Below, in pieces: positions 1 through 9,988 of a stretch of 64,000 bases of DNA. The notes under the pieces were generated by a model. It was not told the origin of the DNA. It did not search any database and saw only the letters and a list, made by a program, of their open reading frames with translations. Within the stretch, counting starts at the first letter, position 1. Every line of letters starts with the position of its first letter. The position numbers and the translations under genes are program-made. Source of the DNA: an uncultured Lachnospiraceae bacterium (GTDB lineage Bacteria > Bacillota > Clostridia > Lachnospirales > Lachnospiraceae); NCBI GenBank assembly GCA_910577105.1, contig CAJTMB010000015.1:6644-70643 (forward strand), read 5' to 3'.

Positions 1-376
1 GGTTTCCCTGTATCTGTATCAGGTAACTGACATCTGCCAGATTCCCGTTTGGTGCTACCGTAATCGTCACAGGTATGGCGCCTCCTTCTTTGTCATGAAA
101 GCCGGACACTTCTATTTCCACCGTTTCCCCGGGCACAAAAGCTTCCTGCCATTCCCCTCCCGTCATCTTTTCATTCAGTATGCCGTAAATAGATGACAGG
201 TACAGCGAAACCTGCTCTGCTTCATACTCCCGGATTGCGGTCCTGTTTCCGGAGGATGCAAGCATCAGAATATTCATTGCCGCAGTAAGCAGCAGCACAA
301 AAGCCGCCATTACAATCATCAGGGAGGCCCCACGGTTATCAGCCTTCCGCTCCTTTTTGTCTCGTTTTCCTCTCAT
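1..376 (-). CDS. Pilin-like membrane-anchored protein (3' end outside window)
   Basis: The reading frame is open from the ATG at 376 to the window edge, giving at least 125 residues. The N-terminus is basic (MRGKRDKKERKADNRG) and is followed by one hydrophobic segment at about residues 17-40. After that comes a soluble region rich in Glu, Thr and Val. This layout resembles type IV pilin, TadE or competence pseudopilin-like proteins, but I see no clear prepilin peptidase site. An in-frame ATG at 388 is an alternative start; neither has a strong ribosome site. The function is inferred from layout only, and the C-terminus is not in the window. Confidence 0.5.
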   Translation of the reverse strand, partial: MRGKRDKKERKADNRGASLMIVMAAFVLLLTAAMNILMLASSGNRTAIREYEAEQVSLYLSSIYGILNEKMTGGEWQEAFVPGETVEIEVSGFHDKEGGAIPVTITVAPNGNLADVSYLIQIQGN

Positions 377-391
377 CGTTATACCCATGCC

Positions 392-407
392 ATTCCCAAT
401 CGGGAAT
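392..407. promoter_or_regulatory. Perfect 6-4-6 palindrome in divergent promoter region
   Basis: ATTCCC-AATC-GGGAAT lies just upstream of the pilin-like gene and 135 bp upstream of the divergent XRE regulator gene. Its size and place fit an operator, perhaps for that regulator. The link is inferred. Confidence 0.35.
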
Positions 408-541
408 AGTACTAAAAACGTTTTTCTTCTGTAATTTTACCATAAAACCTTAGCTATGGCTAGAGTACTTTTGTATTACCTGCTTATCCTATCAGAAATC
501 CTACATTACAATCAACGGTATACAGGGAAAGGAAACCAGTC

Positions 542-874
542 ATGACAGATTTAGACTTCACGGAAATAGGGGAAAAAATAAAAAAACGGCGAAAAGCGCT
601 TGGCGTTACGCAGGAATATATTGCCAACGGGCTGGATGTAAATTCCAGCCATATCAGCAACATTGAATGCGGACGTTCCAACCCTTCCCTCACGGCACTG
701 GTTAAAATTGCCAACCTGCTTACCTGCAGCGTCGACTGCTTTATCGGAGGGGAATATACATACCGCCCGGAATCTGAAAAAGATGGTAATGTAGATAATT
801 ATATTATGGAAAAATTAAAATTTTGTGACTTGGAAAAGAAAAAGAAAATTTTGAAAATCATAGATTTGCTTTAG
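542..874 (+). CDS. XRE-family helix-turn-helix regulator
   Basis: This 110-residue protein has an XRE/Cro-type helix-turn-helix at about residues 9-65 (motifs KKRRKALGVTQEYIA and SSHISNIECGRSNPS). A short Lys-rich C-terminal helix follows. It has the size of small DNA-binding repressors of the SinR/immR kind. A GAAAGGAAAC sequence precedes the ATG. The gene is divergent from the pilin-like gene, and its 3' end overlaps the convergent gene at 871 by four bases. The regulated genes are unknown; a palindrome at 392-407 is a candidate operator. Confidence 0.8.
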   Translation: MTDLDFTEIGEKIKKRRKALGVTQEYIANGLDVNSSHISNIECGRSNPSLTALVKIANLLTCSVDCFIGGEYTYRPESEKDGNVDNYIMEKLKFCDLEKKKKILKIIDLL

Positions 875-1119
875 CTGTCCTTCAGGGAGCACAGCATGTT
901 TACAACAAACCGCACTCCCACCTCAAACCCTGCCTGTTCTGCCGCAAGCGCCACGCCAGACAGCATGTTTTTTAACTCTTCGGTTTCTTCAAGTTTAAGC
1001 CTGTCCGCACTTTTTTTCACAAGCGTTTCAATCTCGTCGTCCACCGCCCTGCAAATTTTTACCGTGTCTTTCTCATAGCGGAGGATTTCCTGATATATTT
1101 TCTGTAATGTCCGGTTCAT
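871..1119 (-). CDS. Small helical protein of unknown function
   Basis: This 82-residue protein is predicted to be almost all helix and is rich in Glu and Lys in its first half (EILRYEKDTVKICRAVDDEIETL). It has a small hydrophobic, Gly-rich end. I do not recognise the family. The start at 1119 has an AGGAAC sequence close upstream. An AT-rich imperfect dyad lies upstream at about 1143-1165. It sits between the XRE gene and the broken secreted-protein gene. Confidence 0.5.
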   Translation of the reverse strand: MNRTLQKIYQEILRYEKDTVKICRAVDDEIETLVKKSADRLKLEETEELKNMLSGVALAAEQAGFEVGVRFVVNMLCSLKDS

Positions 1120-1188
1120 GTTCCTACACGCACCTTCCTGCTATAATGATACTTACTATTATTATCTTTCCGGCCGGACTTATTCATC

Positions 1189-3660
1189 TTACTGCATTTC
1201 CGTTATTTCCATTGCTTCCCTGTAGCCTGCCTTCAGAAGGTACGCCGCCACTTCTTCCACGCTGCCGTCATTTATAACTTTTATGCGCAGCACATAGTCG
1301 TCGCCGGAATACAGTTCCACCGTGAAAAGATAGGTGATGCCGTCAATCTCCTGAAACCATAGCTGCATATTGTACCATTCCCTCGTGATTCCTTCCATGG
1401 AATATTCGCGGAATTTTCCGTCGGCACTTTTGTAAACAGTACCGGTTATAAACGTATAATCCCCGTAATGCTTTGCCTGATAGTAAGAATTGTATTCCAC
1501 ATATTCCATCATCCCGTCGTTATCCACATCGCAAAGGTCATATCCCCATGCGTAGGCATTGTCTGTGCCATAACGGCCGTAACCTAAGTTTTTCATTATG
1601 CGAAGCTGCTCCAAGGAAAGCGGTTCCTCCATTTTTTCTTCCCGATACATTTCCTTTGCAAGACATGCCCCTGCAATTTTCCTAAAACGGCTTTCCACAT
1701 ACGCGGAAAGCGCCGCAGGCGCTCCCTCTTTTGTAAAAAGGGGAATGCATTCATAACCGTCAATCTGCGGCTCCAGCACAAATACCGCGCCTTCGCCTTT
1801 CCCCGCCGCATCAAGGGGCACGGCTGCCATTCCCCGCAGGGCAGCGGTATAAAAATCCCTGTTCTCAAAGACAAAATACTTTTGTCCGCCATAGGAAATC
1901 ACACGATGGTAATTTTCTCCAAATCCCGTCCAGACTTCACCCTGATACTCTATTTCACCGTTATCCGATACAAAATACCGCTCGACCCACACATAATACC
2001 CGTCCTCTGACGACACCAGATATTCTTTTTTACCACTTTCAGAGGGATATCTCCATGCCCATTCAAGCCGCTGATACCGGCCTCCGTCTTCCACCCAAAA
2101 CTTCTGAAATTCTTTCGTATCCCGTTTGATATCAAGGGCATAGGCATCCAGATACTCCGCCTCTGCTCCGCATAAAAGCAGGTATGTGTCTTTTTTCAGC
2201 AATGCAAAAAGGCCTTCCATAGTCCCCGGCTCCATATCCGTTTCTTCCACGGCATGTACCGCTGTTTCTGCCTGCACCTTTTCCAAAAGCTCTTCTTTTA
2301 AGGAATTTTCCGGAAGCTCTTTTCCGGTTGTTTCCAGAAGGGGGGTGCTTTGATAAAACAATCCCTCCGGTTCGCTCCCATATCCGCTGGCTTCCTGCGG
2401 GCTGACTTCATGGCTAAAACACAACTGCGCGCTTAAAATAGGCGTGGTGCGTTCTCCTTCCACCAGACTGGCCGTCAGCACTCTGCGCTCCGAATACACA
2501 TCCCCTAACATCTGAAAAGAAATCGTTTTGCCGCCAAATTCCGCAAACCAGACCCACCTCAGCCCCATCCACTTTTTATACTCACTCTCCCCTCCCCATT
2601 CCGTCCAACTATAGGTTCCGTCTTCCTGCTGCATAAGCTGCCAGATACGATAACTTCCCCTGCGGAACAATTCTTCCTTCCCGTCATTGTCATAATCCGT
2701 CAAAGCCAAGCTTCCCGCACTATACCCGAGCGCTTCGACCAATTCTTCTTTTTGTCCTTCGGACAAAACCTTTTCATCCCCCCATATATCGGTATACTCC
2801 TTATATACAAACAGTTCCAGGTTTTCTTCCACATATTTCCGCACTTCAGGAAGGAACGGGTTTTTTTCATCCAGATAGTAATACTCGGGATACACGGAAG
2901 TAAAAACATCCGCCAGCCACAGCTTATCCCATAAAATTGCCACGCCTTCTCCCGAATCATCCTGACGGACGGAAAACTTCTCCAGCATCATGCCGTTGAC
3001 TTCATTCGTGTTAATGCTTATTCTGCGGCGGTCAAGGCAATAGTACTGGATTTCCCCCCCTCTTTTCTCCCAAACATACAGGTGGGAATATCGTTGCCAA
3101 AGCTTGTAGCGCCCATGATGGAAAAACCTTCTGCCGTCTCTTTTAACACTACGGCATAAAGCGACCAGGTCCCATCATGGCAGACAAGCCAGATGTTTTC
3201 TTCCCCGTTATAAGAAGGCAGGCGGCAGGTGAAAAAACAGAAGTGATTTCCCCCGAATCCTCCACAATCGTGTCTGCTGCTTCCTCATTCCGCAAAAGCC
3301 AGTCCTCCAGAAGCGTGTAATACTCCGGACATCTTTCCAGCAGCGTCTCTTTCGACACTATTAAACCGGAATCTCTCCAATCAACCAGTGCTTCCCACGC
3401 CCTTCCCGCCATATACCCCTGTAATTCATCCAGAATATCCAAAGGCAGCGTAATGCCTGCCACCCGGGACCCATCGGAAAATCAAACATGGCGTACGGCT
3501 CTGTTTTAATGACCTCCCAATACCTTTCCCGCGACGGAATCAGGTATTGGGATGCCTTCCTTGCGCCCATGGGCTCCTTCCCGTCATGCCGCACGGCTGC
3601 CCACAGCCCAGAAAACAGCAAAAACACTATGACGCTGATTTGTAAAATTCTTTTTTTCAT
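1189..3660 (-). pseudogene. Large secreted protein with FG-GAP-like segments, broken by three frameshifts
   Basis: Three reading frames join into one protein of about 820 residues. The chain starts at 3660 with a signal peptide (MKKRILQISVIVFLLFSGLW), shifts near 3470 at a short T run, shifts near 3250 at a run of five G (minus strand), and shifts again at a run of seven G (3054-3060 on the plus strand as C). It then runs open to 1189. Continuity across the shifts is good: each new frame carries ordinary protein-like sequence in place of frames that soon stop. The C-terminal part has two Asp-rich segments (DYDNDGKEELF, DVDNDGMMEYVEY) like FG-GAP or calcium-binding loops. The function is unknown. 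Since all three shifts fall at short homopolymers, assembly error is as likely as true decay. Confidence 0.7.
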
Positions 3661-3670
3661 CCGTTTTCCC

Positions 3671-4264
3671 TTATGTTTCCATACTCATCCGCACATATTT
3701 TGCAAAATCCTCCCCTGCAAAAATATGGCAGTAGATTTCCTTAAGATGCTTATATGCCTCTTCGTCTGTGAGTTCCTTCTCCACGTGCATTACAAAAATG
3801 CCGAAGGCAACCCCGAAAAGACTGCTTTTGACTGCGGTCCGCCTACATCCGTTTTTCAGGTAAAAAGCGTTTCTCCTGACGCGCTGTAAGCGCTCCTCTT
3901 CCCCTGACGCCGCCGCTTCCTCCTCCGTTTCAATCAATATGGCAGGACAACCTGCAAAGCCTTCCCGCATCTTTTGCAAAAACAAGCTTCCCATCCCGGA
4001 TTCACGGTATTCTTCCAAAATAGCATAGTAATCGAGAAGCAGAATGCTGCTTTTCGGCGCATGCACAAATAAGGCGTATCCTGCAAGCCTGTCCTCTGAA
4101 AACATCCCCATCCCTTCATAACACCCTTCCAAAAGCAATCTTTGAATCATGGAAACCGGTTTTAATTCATCCTCAGGGAAATGCCTGACTGCAATTTCCT
4201 TATAGATGGAAAGAATCTGGGGTTCGGACAATTTTTTTATGGTAAAAGAATTGGGTACGCTCAT
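3671..4264 (-). CDS. GNAT-family N-acetyltransferase
   Basis: This 197-residue protein carries a GNAT core at about residues 50-150: the motif LLDYYAILEEYRESGMGSLFLQKM matches the usual V-x-x-x-(R/Q)-x-x-G-x-G/A acetyl-CoA loop. The substrate is unknown. The start codon overlaps the stop of rqcH as ATGA, so the two are probably translated together. The last ~50 residues are an added helical tail. The acetyltransferase class is fairly sure, the substrate is not. Confidence 0.8.
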   Translation of the reverse strand: MSVPNSFTIKKLSEPQILSIYKEIAVRHFPEDELKPVSMIQRLLLEGCYEGMGMFSEDRLAGYALFVHAPKSSILLLDYYAILEEYRESGMGSLFLQKMREGFAGCPAILIETEEEAAASGEEERLQRVRRNAFYLKNGCRRTAVKSSLFGVAFGIFVMHVEKELTDEEAYKHLKEIYCHIFAGEDFAKYVRMSMET

Positions 4265-6012
4265 TTTTTCATACCTCCTGCCACCTTAATACCGGAAATA
4301 TCCGCCTCAATCGTCATGGAATAATTGGTATGGTAGATGACAAAGCCCGGCTTTGCGCCTCCCGGTTTTTTGACATGCTTTTTCTGGATATAATCCACTT
4401 CCACCTTGTCCTGCCTGCTGCCGGCGGAGTAATGGGCCGCCAGTCTTGCCGCCTCCTCAAAGGTGGCGTCCGGCATTTCTTCATTTCCTTTCAGTTTTAC
4501 GATGACATGGGAGCCGGGACAGCCTTTGGCATGAAACCACCAGTCGTTTCCCGTTGCAAATTTGAAGGTCAGCTCGTCATTCTGGAAATTGTTCTTGCCC
4601 ACATACATATCGTAGCCGTCGCTGCTGATATAGTGGAAAGGGCTGCTGGTGACTTTTACTTTTTTTGCCCCTGCCTTCCTCCTGATATAGCCGCTCTGTG
4701 TCAGTTCCTCCTTAATCTGCACCAAATCCTCTTCTCCCATGGCAATGTCCAGCGCCGCGCTGATGGATTGCAGGTGTTCGATTTCTTCTTTGACTTCTTT
4801 GGTCAATTCCGTCAAAGCCTCATGGGTGCGTTTCAGCTTGCCGTATTTTTCAAAATATTTTTTGGCGTTTTCAGTGGCGGAAAGCGTACTGTCAAGGGGA
4901 ATCCGCACCGGTTCGTTAGTGTAGTAGTTGACGGCGTCCAGATACTTTGCGCCCTCAGAGACCCCGTATCCGTAAGTGTTGAGCAGTTCCCCATAAATCC
5001 GGTAGGATTCCCGCTTTTCGGTATCCTTTAGCTGCTGGAGCTGCAAATCGTATTTTTTGACATTCCGCTCCAGCGCCGTCTGCACAATGCGGCGTAAGTC
5101 CGCCGATTTCTGACGTATCCGGGTGTGGACGCTCTTTTCCGCATAATAGTTTTCCAGAAGTTTTGAAAGGGAATCAAAATGTTTCAACACACCGTCCGCA
5201 TACATGGTAAGGGGAAGCGCGGCAAATTCCACCGGCTTTTTGCCGTCATAGGCAATACAGGGGGAAAACCTTCCCGCCAGAACCGCCTGCCTTATTTCGT
5301 CCCAGACGCCGTACAGGCGGCACATGTCAAAATCCGAAAGGGCCGCCGTGGGCTGTTCGCCGTCCACTCCCGCCCTGTAACAGATTTCCTGCGCCATAAC
5401 GGGGGAAAGCCCCGTGTATGTGGTATAGATGGCCTTAAAAACCGGCATGGGCGCATTTTTTATCTTGTCCGCAAAAGATTTTTCTTCCATGGCAAGGGGA
5501 TTCTCTTTGTGGGTGGTGTCAGCCACAAAATAGGGCTTGCCGGGCAGCACCTCCCTAACGGAACTGACAAGGCCCGAAACATGCTTGATACTGTCGATTA
5601 TCATATCCTTGTCGTCACAGAAAATGATATTGCTGTGTTTGCCCATAATTTCCACTATCAGTTTTTTGCGGCACAAATCCCCCATCTCATTCAGATGCTC
5701 CACTTCCACATGCACAATCCGTTCAAGCCCCGGCTGGTAAATATCCGTAATCCTGCCGTTTTGCAGGTGCTTACGCAAAAGCATACAAAAGCCCGGCGCC
5801 GTCATGGGCGCCTGTTTATTGCCCTCCGTCAGATAAAGAAGCGGCAGGGACGCCCCTGCCGAGATAAGCAGGCGGCGCTGCCCCGCCGTTCCTTTTATAG
5901 TAAGCAGCAGTTCATCCGGTTCCGGCTGTGCAATTTTGTATATGCGCCCCCCGACCAGGGCGTCCTTCATTTCTTTTACCACTCCGGCTATGGTGATACC
6001 GTCAAAAGCCAT
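4261..6012 (-). CDS. rqcH: RqcH, NFACT-family ribosome quality-control factor
   Basis: This 583-residue protein has the full NFACT order: N-terminal NFACT-N domain (MAFDGITIAGVVKEMKD start; MGKHSNIIF motif near residue 125), a middle HhH and long coiled coil (about 290-420), and a C-terminal NFACT-R domain (YDMYVGKNN, DWWFHAKGCPGSHV). Bacterial RqcH binds stalled 50S-peptidyl-tRNA and recruits tRNA-Ala to add C-terminal Ala tails that mark the chain for decay. Older annotation calls this family fibronectin-binding protein A. The gene lies between a flippase gene and a GNAT gene, and overlaps the GNAT start by four bases. Confidence 0.93.
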   Translation of the reverse strand: MAFDGITIAGVVKEMKDALVGGRIYKIAQPEPDELLLTIKGTAGQRRLLISAGASLPLLYLTEGNKQAPMTAPGFCMLLRKHLQNGRITDIYQPGLERIVHVEVEHLNEMGDLCRKKLIVEIMGKHSNIIFCDDKDMIIDSIKHVSGLVSSVREVLPGKPYFVADTTHKENPLAMEEKSFADKIKNAPMPVFKAIYTTYTGLSPVMAQEICYRAGVDGEQPTAALSDFDMCRLYGVWDEIRQAVLAGRFSPCIAYDGKKPVEFAALPLTMYADGVLKHFDSLSKLLENYYAEKSVHTRIRQKSADLRRIVQTALERNVKKYDLQLQQLKDTEKRESYRIYGELLNTYGYGVSEGAKYLDAVNYYTNEPVRIPLDSTLSATENAKKYFEKYGKLKRTHEALTELTKEVKEEIEHLQSISAALDIAMGEEDLVQIKEELTQSGYIRRKAGAKKVKVTSSPFHYISSDGYDMYVGKNNFQNDELTFKFATGNDWWFHAKGCPGSHVIVKLKGNEEMPDATFEEAARLAAHYSAGSRQDKVEVDYIQKKHVKKPGGAKPGFVIYHTNYSMTIEADISGIKVAGGMKK

Positions 6013-6028
6013 GATTTTTTCCTTTCTT

Positions 6029-7807
6029 TTACATCAGATGGCATTTTTTTGCCAGTTTTACAAGCAGGCGGCCTTTGGGCATGGCCCTAAGCTCTTCCTC
6101 CCTGATTCCTTTTAACACAATCTCCAGCACAAAATATACGATTCCGCCCACCAGCACCGCCGGGAAAAGCGCAAGCGCATTCTGCATCATGGATGGATAC
6201 TCCCCGCCCCCGATTAACAGCGCAAGCCCTTTGTGGGTGCCGTACGCCGCCACGCCCATAAAGCCCGCCGCCACAAAGGGCGTCACAAAGGTACGGAACA
6301 TCTCCTGGTCATAGTCCAGGTACTTGCGGATGGAAAGCTGGTTTAAGACGCACATGGTCCCGGAATACAGAAGCATGGCAATCACCAGCGCGTACAAATC
6401 CAAGTCCGTAAAATATAAAAGCAGGCTGACAACGCCCGTCTGTAAGACGAGGGCTATCGCCGCGTTATGCACGGGCACTTTTACCTTTCCGATTCCCTGC
6501 AGCACAGAGTTTGTCAGGGTGGAAAGGGAGTAAAAGATAATAGAAGCCGAAAGAGCTGTCAGAAGCCTTGAGGCAAGGTCTATGGAGGCTTTCTGCCGAA
6601 ACAGCATCCATGTGATGGGTCTTGCCAGCACGCCAATCCCCACTGCCGCGGGAATGGCAATCAGCATGGTGGTCTTGACTGCCTGTGCCGTCTTTTCCCT
6701 TGCACCCTCCATGTCACCCTGCCCTACCCTCGCCGCTATACTGGGCAGTATGGCAGATGACATTGCCGAGGAAATGGCAATGGGAATATTGGATATAACC
6801 ACCGCTTTGGCGGAAAAAATACCGTAATTGGTGGATATTTGGGAATCTCCCATATTCTTTTGCAGAGAGCAAATCCAGGTGTAAATGGTCTGGTTCAAAA
6901 ATGTGCTGAGGTTATAAATGGCGGTGCTTAAGATAAACGGCACAATCACCCCGCTTACGGTCTTTAAGATGCTTTCATAGCTTTCCTCTGCGTGCCTGTC
7001 CCTCTCAATCCGTCTGTAAATAGTCCTTTTGTTGAGCCCGTACACACCCCACATAAATAATAACGCCACCAGAACGCCTGCACCGGTGCCGAGGGCGCTG
7101 CCCACCGCGCCGTAAGTGGCATGTCTGGTATTCCACTCCTGCTGTTCTTCGCTTAAAACATAGACTACCGTACCGTCCTCATTCGCCACGGATTCCGCTG
7201 CTTCAGAAACCATTTCTTCTCCGAGATATACCGCATGGTCATCACCCAGCGTGTATTTATCCGTACCGGAAAGCGCAAGTACAATCATCAGGTATGCCGC
7301 ACCGATACTGATTACCGCATTGAGAAGCTGCTCCAGTATCTGGGAAACGGAGGTCTGCACCATGGTCCGGTGGGCCTGGAAATATCCGCGCAGCACCCCG
7401 AGGATGCCGTACAAAAAAACCGTGGGGGCAAATACCCGAAGAACCGTTGCCGCCGGTCCCTTTGTCAGAACCCCTGCGCCGAAAAAAAGCACCATACCGG
7501 CGATGCCGCCCACCACCAGCACATACCACATGGCGCAGACAAATACCCTGTGTGCATTTCTATAGTCGTTTACGGAAAGTTTCTGTGCAATTACCTTGGA
7601 AATTGCCGAAGGAATACTGTAAGAAGAAATAAGAAGAATGATAGTATAGACATTGTAGGCCGCCTGATAATACCCGTTGCCTTCATCCCCGATAACAGCA
7701 GCTAAAGGACTCCTGTAAAGGAGTCCTATTATCCTGCAGATGATACCGGCTGCCGCCAGTATACCGGCCTGTACTATAAACCTGTCTTTTTTGCTGCTCT
7801 TACCCAT
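6029..7807 (-). CDS. MATE/MOP-type polysaccharide flippase (SpoVB/YtgP-like)
   Basis: This 592-residue polytopic membrane protein has about 14 hydrophobic segments and the N-terminal pattern of the oligosaccharide flippase superfamily (GRIIGLLYRSPLAAVIGDEGNGYYQAAYNVY close to residues 25-55). The family moves lipid-linked oligosaccharides across the membrane; SpoVB and YtgP/Amj-type members act in spore cortex or peptidoglycan precursor transport. An acidic loop of about 45 residues (around 190-230) interrupts the hydrophobic pattern. The product class is clear, but the exact substrate cannot be told. Confidence 0.85.
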   Translation of the reverse strand: MGKSSKKDRFIVQAGILAAAGIICRIIGLLYRSPLAAVIGDEGNGYYQAAYNVYTIILLISSYSIPSAISKVIAQKLSVNDYRNAHRVFVCAMWYVLVVGGIAGMVLFFGAGVLTKGPAATVLRVFAPTVFLYGILGVLRGYFQAHRTMVQTSVSQILEQLLNAVISIGAAYLMIVLALSGTDKYTLGDDHAVYLGEEMVSEAAESVANEDGTVVYVLSEEQQEWNTRHATYGAVGSALGTGAGVLVALLFMWGVYGLNKRTIYRRIERDRHAEESYESILKTVSGVIVPFILSTAIYNLSTFLNQTIYTWICSLQKNMGDSQISTNYGIFSAKAVVISNIPIAISSAMSSAILPSIAARVGQGDMEGAREKTAQAVKTTMLIAIPAAVGIGVLARPITWMLFRQKASIDLASRLLTALSASIIFYSLSTLTNSVLQGIGKVKVPVHNAAIALVLQTGVVSLLLYFTDLDLYALVIAMLLYSGTMCVLNQLSIRKYLDYDQEMFRTFVTPFVAAGFMGVAAYGTHKGLALLIGGGEYPSMMQNALALFPAVLVGGIVYFVLEIVLKGIREEELRAMPKGRLLVKLAKKCHLM

Positions 7808-7826
7808 TTTATTTCCATTCCGGAAC

Positions 7827-9272
7827 TCAACCTATCAGCCAGTCATACATCTCCTGATATTTGCCAGCCGATACATGCCAGGAAAAGTCAACTGCCATGC
7901 CGCGGTCGATAATTTTGTTCCATTCCCTTTTCTTATCGTAATATATGTGCTCCGCATAACGGATAGTCCTGAGCATCTCGTGCGCATTGTAATTGGCAAA
8001 GGAAAAACCGGTTCCGGTATTTTCGTACTCATTGTAAGGAACCACCGTATCTTTTAACCCGCCCGTTTCCCTGACAATGGGTACCGTGCCATACCGTAAA
8101 GACATCAGCTGGCTTAAGCCGCACGGCTCAAACAGGGACGGCATCAGAAATGCGTCACAGGAAGCATATATCTTATGGGAAAGGTCCTCCGAATAATAGA
8201 TATTGGCGGAAACCTTGTTGTTGTATTTCCAGTCAAAATGGCGGAACATGTTCTCATAACGTTCCTCCCCTGTGCCCAGCACCACTATCTGCACGTTATC
8301 CTGGCAGAGTTCATCCATAATGTAGGCAATCAAATCAAACCCCTTCTGGTCAGTCAGCCTGGAAACAATCCCAATCATGAAGGTCCGCTCGTCCTCCGCC
8401 AGATTCAGCTCCTTTTGCAGGGCGCGCTTGTTCTTAATCTTTTCCTTGCGGAAATTCACCGCATCATAAGGATGCTCGATGTAGGTATCCTCAGCAGGAT
8501 TAAACTCCTCGTAATCAATGCCGTTTACAATGCCGCGCAAGTCATGGGACCTTGCATTTAACAGTCCGTTTAATCCTTCGCCGTAAAAATCCGTCTTGAT
8601 TTCTTCCGCATACGTATCGCTGACCGTGGTAATGACATCTGCAAACACAAGCCCGCCCTTTAACAGGTTGGCATCCTTGTAGGCTTCCAGCTTATCCGAT
8701 GTGAAATAGTAATCCGGCAGCCCCGTAATATTCTTTACGGCTTTCACATCCCATTTCCCCTGAAACTTCAGGTTGTGAATGGTCATAATCGATTTCATGC
8801 TCCAGAAAAACGGGTTGCCGCGAAACCGCTCCTTCAGGTATACGGGTACCAGTCCTGTCTGCCAGTCATGGCAGTGTACGATATCCGGCTGGAAATTAAT
8901 CAGGGGCAGTGCCGAAAGTGCTGCCTTTGAAAAGAAAGCATATTTTTCTATCTCATACAGGGCATTGTCGCCGTAAGGCTTGAACCCGCTGAAATAGTGC
9001 TCATTGTCAATAAAATAGTATTTGACGCCATCGTACTCTGCTTCCAGAATGCCGACATAAACCTCATGCCAGTTGAAATCCATGTAGAAGTGTGTGACAT
9101 AGTTTAGTTTTTCCTGCATCTGCGGTTTCATGCAAGTATATCTGGGAATCATCACCCTAACGTCATAATAATTCTTGTCCAGACACTTTGGCAGAGAACC
9201 GACAACATCTGCAAGACCGCCGGTCTTAATAAAGGGTACCCCCTCCGATGCAACAAATAAAACCTTTTTCAT
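7827..9272 (-). CDS. glgA: Glycogen synthase (ADP-glucose type)
   Basis: This 481-residue protein is the usual GlgA length. The N-terminal KTGGLADVVGSLPK motif (residues about 16-29) binds ADP-glucose. The GT-B fold is completed by a C-terminal half with VSRLTDQKGFD and the conserved FEPCGLSQLMSLRYG segment that holds the catalytic Glu. It lengthens alpha-1,4-glucan from ADP-glucose. No other glg gene is adjacent. Storage glycogen fits a spore-forming anaerobe. Confidence 0.95.
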   Translation of the reverse strand: MKKVLFVASEGVPFIKTGGLADVVGSLPKCLDKNYYDVRVMIPRYTCMKPQMQEKLNYVTHFYMDFNWHEVYVGILEAEYDGVKYYFIDNEHYFSGFKPYGDNALYEIEKYAFFSKAALSALPLINFQPDIVHCHDWQTGLVPVYLKERFRGNPFFWSMKSIMTIHNLKFQGKWDVKAVKNITGLPDYYFTSDKLEAYKDANLLKGGLVFADVITTVSDTYAEEIKTDFYGEGLNGLLNARSHDLRGIVNGIDYEEFNPAEDTYIEHPYDAVNFRKEKIKNKRALQKELNLAEDERTFMIGIVSRLTDQKGFDLIAYIMDELCQDNVQIVVLGTGEERYENMFRHFDWKYNNKVSANIYYSEDLSHKIYASCDAFLMPSLFEPCGLSQLMSLRYGTVPIVRETGGLKDTVVPYNEYENTGTGFSFANYNAHEMLRTIRYAEHIYYDKKREWNKIIDRGMAVDFSWHVSAGKYQEMYDWLIG

Positions 9273-9338
9273 GCTAACGCCTCCCGCATCAAACTGTATT
9301 TTTTATATTATACAACATGGAAGGGTTATTTGAAAGAA

Positions 9339-9860
9339 TTAATTTCTGTATTTTAACCGAATTCTGTCCGCAATTAACGCTATAAACTCCGAATTCGTCG
9401 GTTTCCCCTTTCCTGTATTGATGGTGTAGCCAAACAGTGCATCAAGCGTTTCCATCCTTCCGCGGCTCCATGCGACTTCTATGGCATGACGGATTGCCCT
9501 TTCCACACGGCTGGGTGTGGTTGCAAACTTCTTTGCTATGGTAGGGTAAAGGATTTTGGTGATGGAACTCAGCATGGAGGTATCCTCCACCGCCATCATT
9601 ATGGCTTCCCTGAGATACTGGTATCCTTTGATATGCGCCGGTACCCCTATTTCATGTATCATATCCGTCACATCCTGCTCCAAATCCTTTTCTTCCGTCT
9701 TCTTTGTTATTTCCTCGACACCGTTCTTTGCCTGCATTTCCTTTTTTCCGGAGGGTACTGTAATCATAATCTGGAATTCTTTGTCGGTACTCATCAACTG
9801 TCCGATTATTTTGTACAGTTTTTCATTGTCCTTTGTAGTCATTACGTTTAGCTGTTCCAT
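9339..9860 (-). CDS. Spo0A-like protein lacking most of the receiver domain (copy 1)
   Basis: This protein has 173 residues against about 265 for full Spo0A. Residues 65-173 match the Spo0A DNA-binding domain closely (MIHEIGVPAHIKGYQYLREA, TTPSRVERAIRHAIEVAWSRG, GKPTNSEFIALIADRIRLKY). Residues 1-42 (MEQLNVMTTKDNEKLYKIIG, then STDKEFQIMIT) look like the first strand, helix and second strand of a receiver, but one acidic pocket residue appears replaced by Lys and the phospho-acceptor Asp region is missing. A GGAGG site at 9868-9872 fixes the start. It has its own promoter and lies downstream of a second copy and spoIVB. It probably binds 0A boxes without phosphorelay control; this is inferred. 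Confidence 0.9.
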   Translation of the reverse strand: MEQLNVMTTKDNEKLYKIIGQLMSTDKEFQIMITVPSGKKEMQAKNGVEEITKKTEEKDLEQDVTDMIHEIGVPAHIKGYQYLREAIMMAVEDTSMLSSITKILYPTIAKKFATTPSRVERAIRHAIEVAWSRGRMETLDALFGYTINTGKGKPTNSEFIALIADRIRLKYRN

Positions 9861-9898
9861 AATGAATCCTCCAATTCTTACAAATTTCTATCATCCCC

Positions 9899-9928
9899 AT
9901 TATAATGTGATAGCGTTTTTATCTGCAA
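9899..9928 (-). promoter_or_regulatory. Sigma-A-like promoter of Spo0A-like copy 1
   Basis: Minus strand: -35 TTGCAG (9923-9928), 18-bp spacer, -10 TATAAT (9899-9904). The same boxes and spacing precede copy 2, with further identity upstream (ATATTT, GTGAATCGG). Confidence 0.7.
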
Positions 9929-9988
9929 CCGATTCACATCGTAAATATTTTACATTTTCTGCATCGATTGGAAAATGCTGTTTTTCGA

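Noticed and set aside
4330..5031. 233-residue frame opposite rqcH
   Set aside because: It is an antisense shadow of a well-supported gene, with biased composition and no ribosome site.
5179..6090. 303-residue frame opposite rqcH and the flippase end
   Set aside because: His/Phe-rich antisense shadow; rqcH on the other strand is certain.
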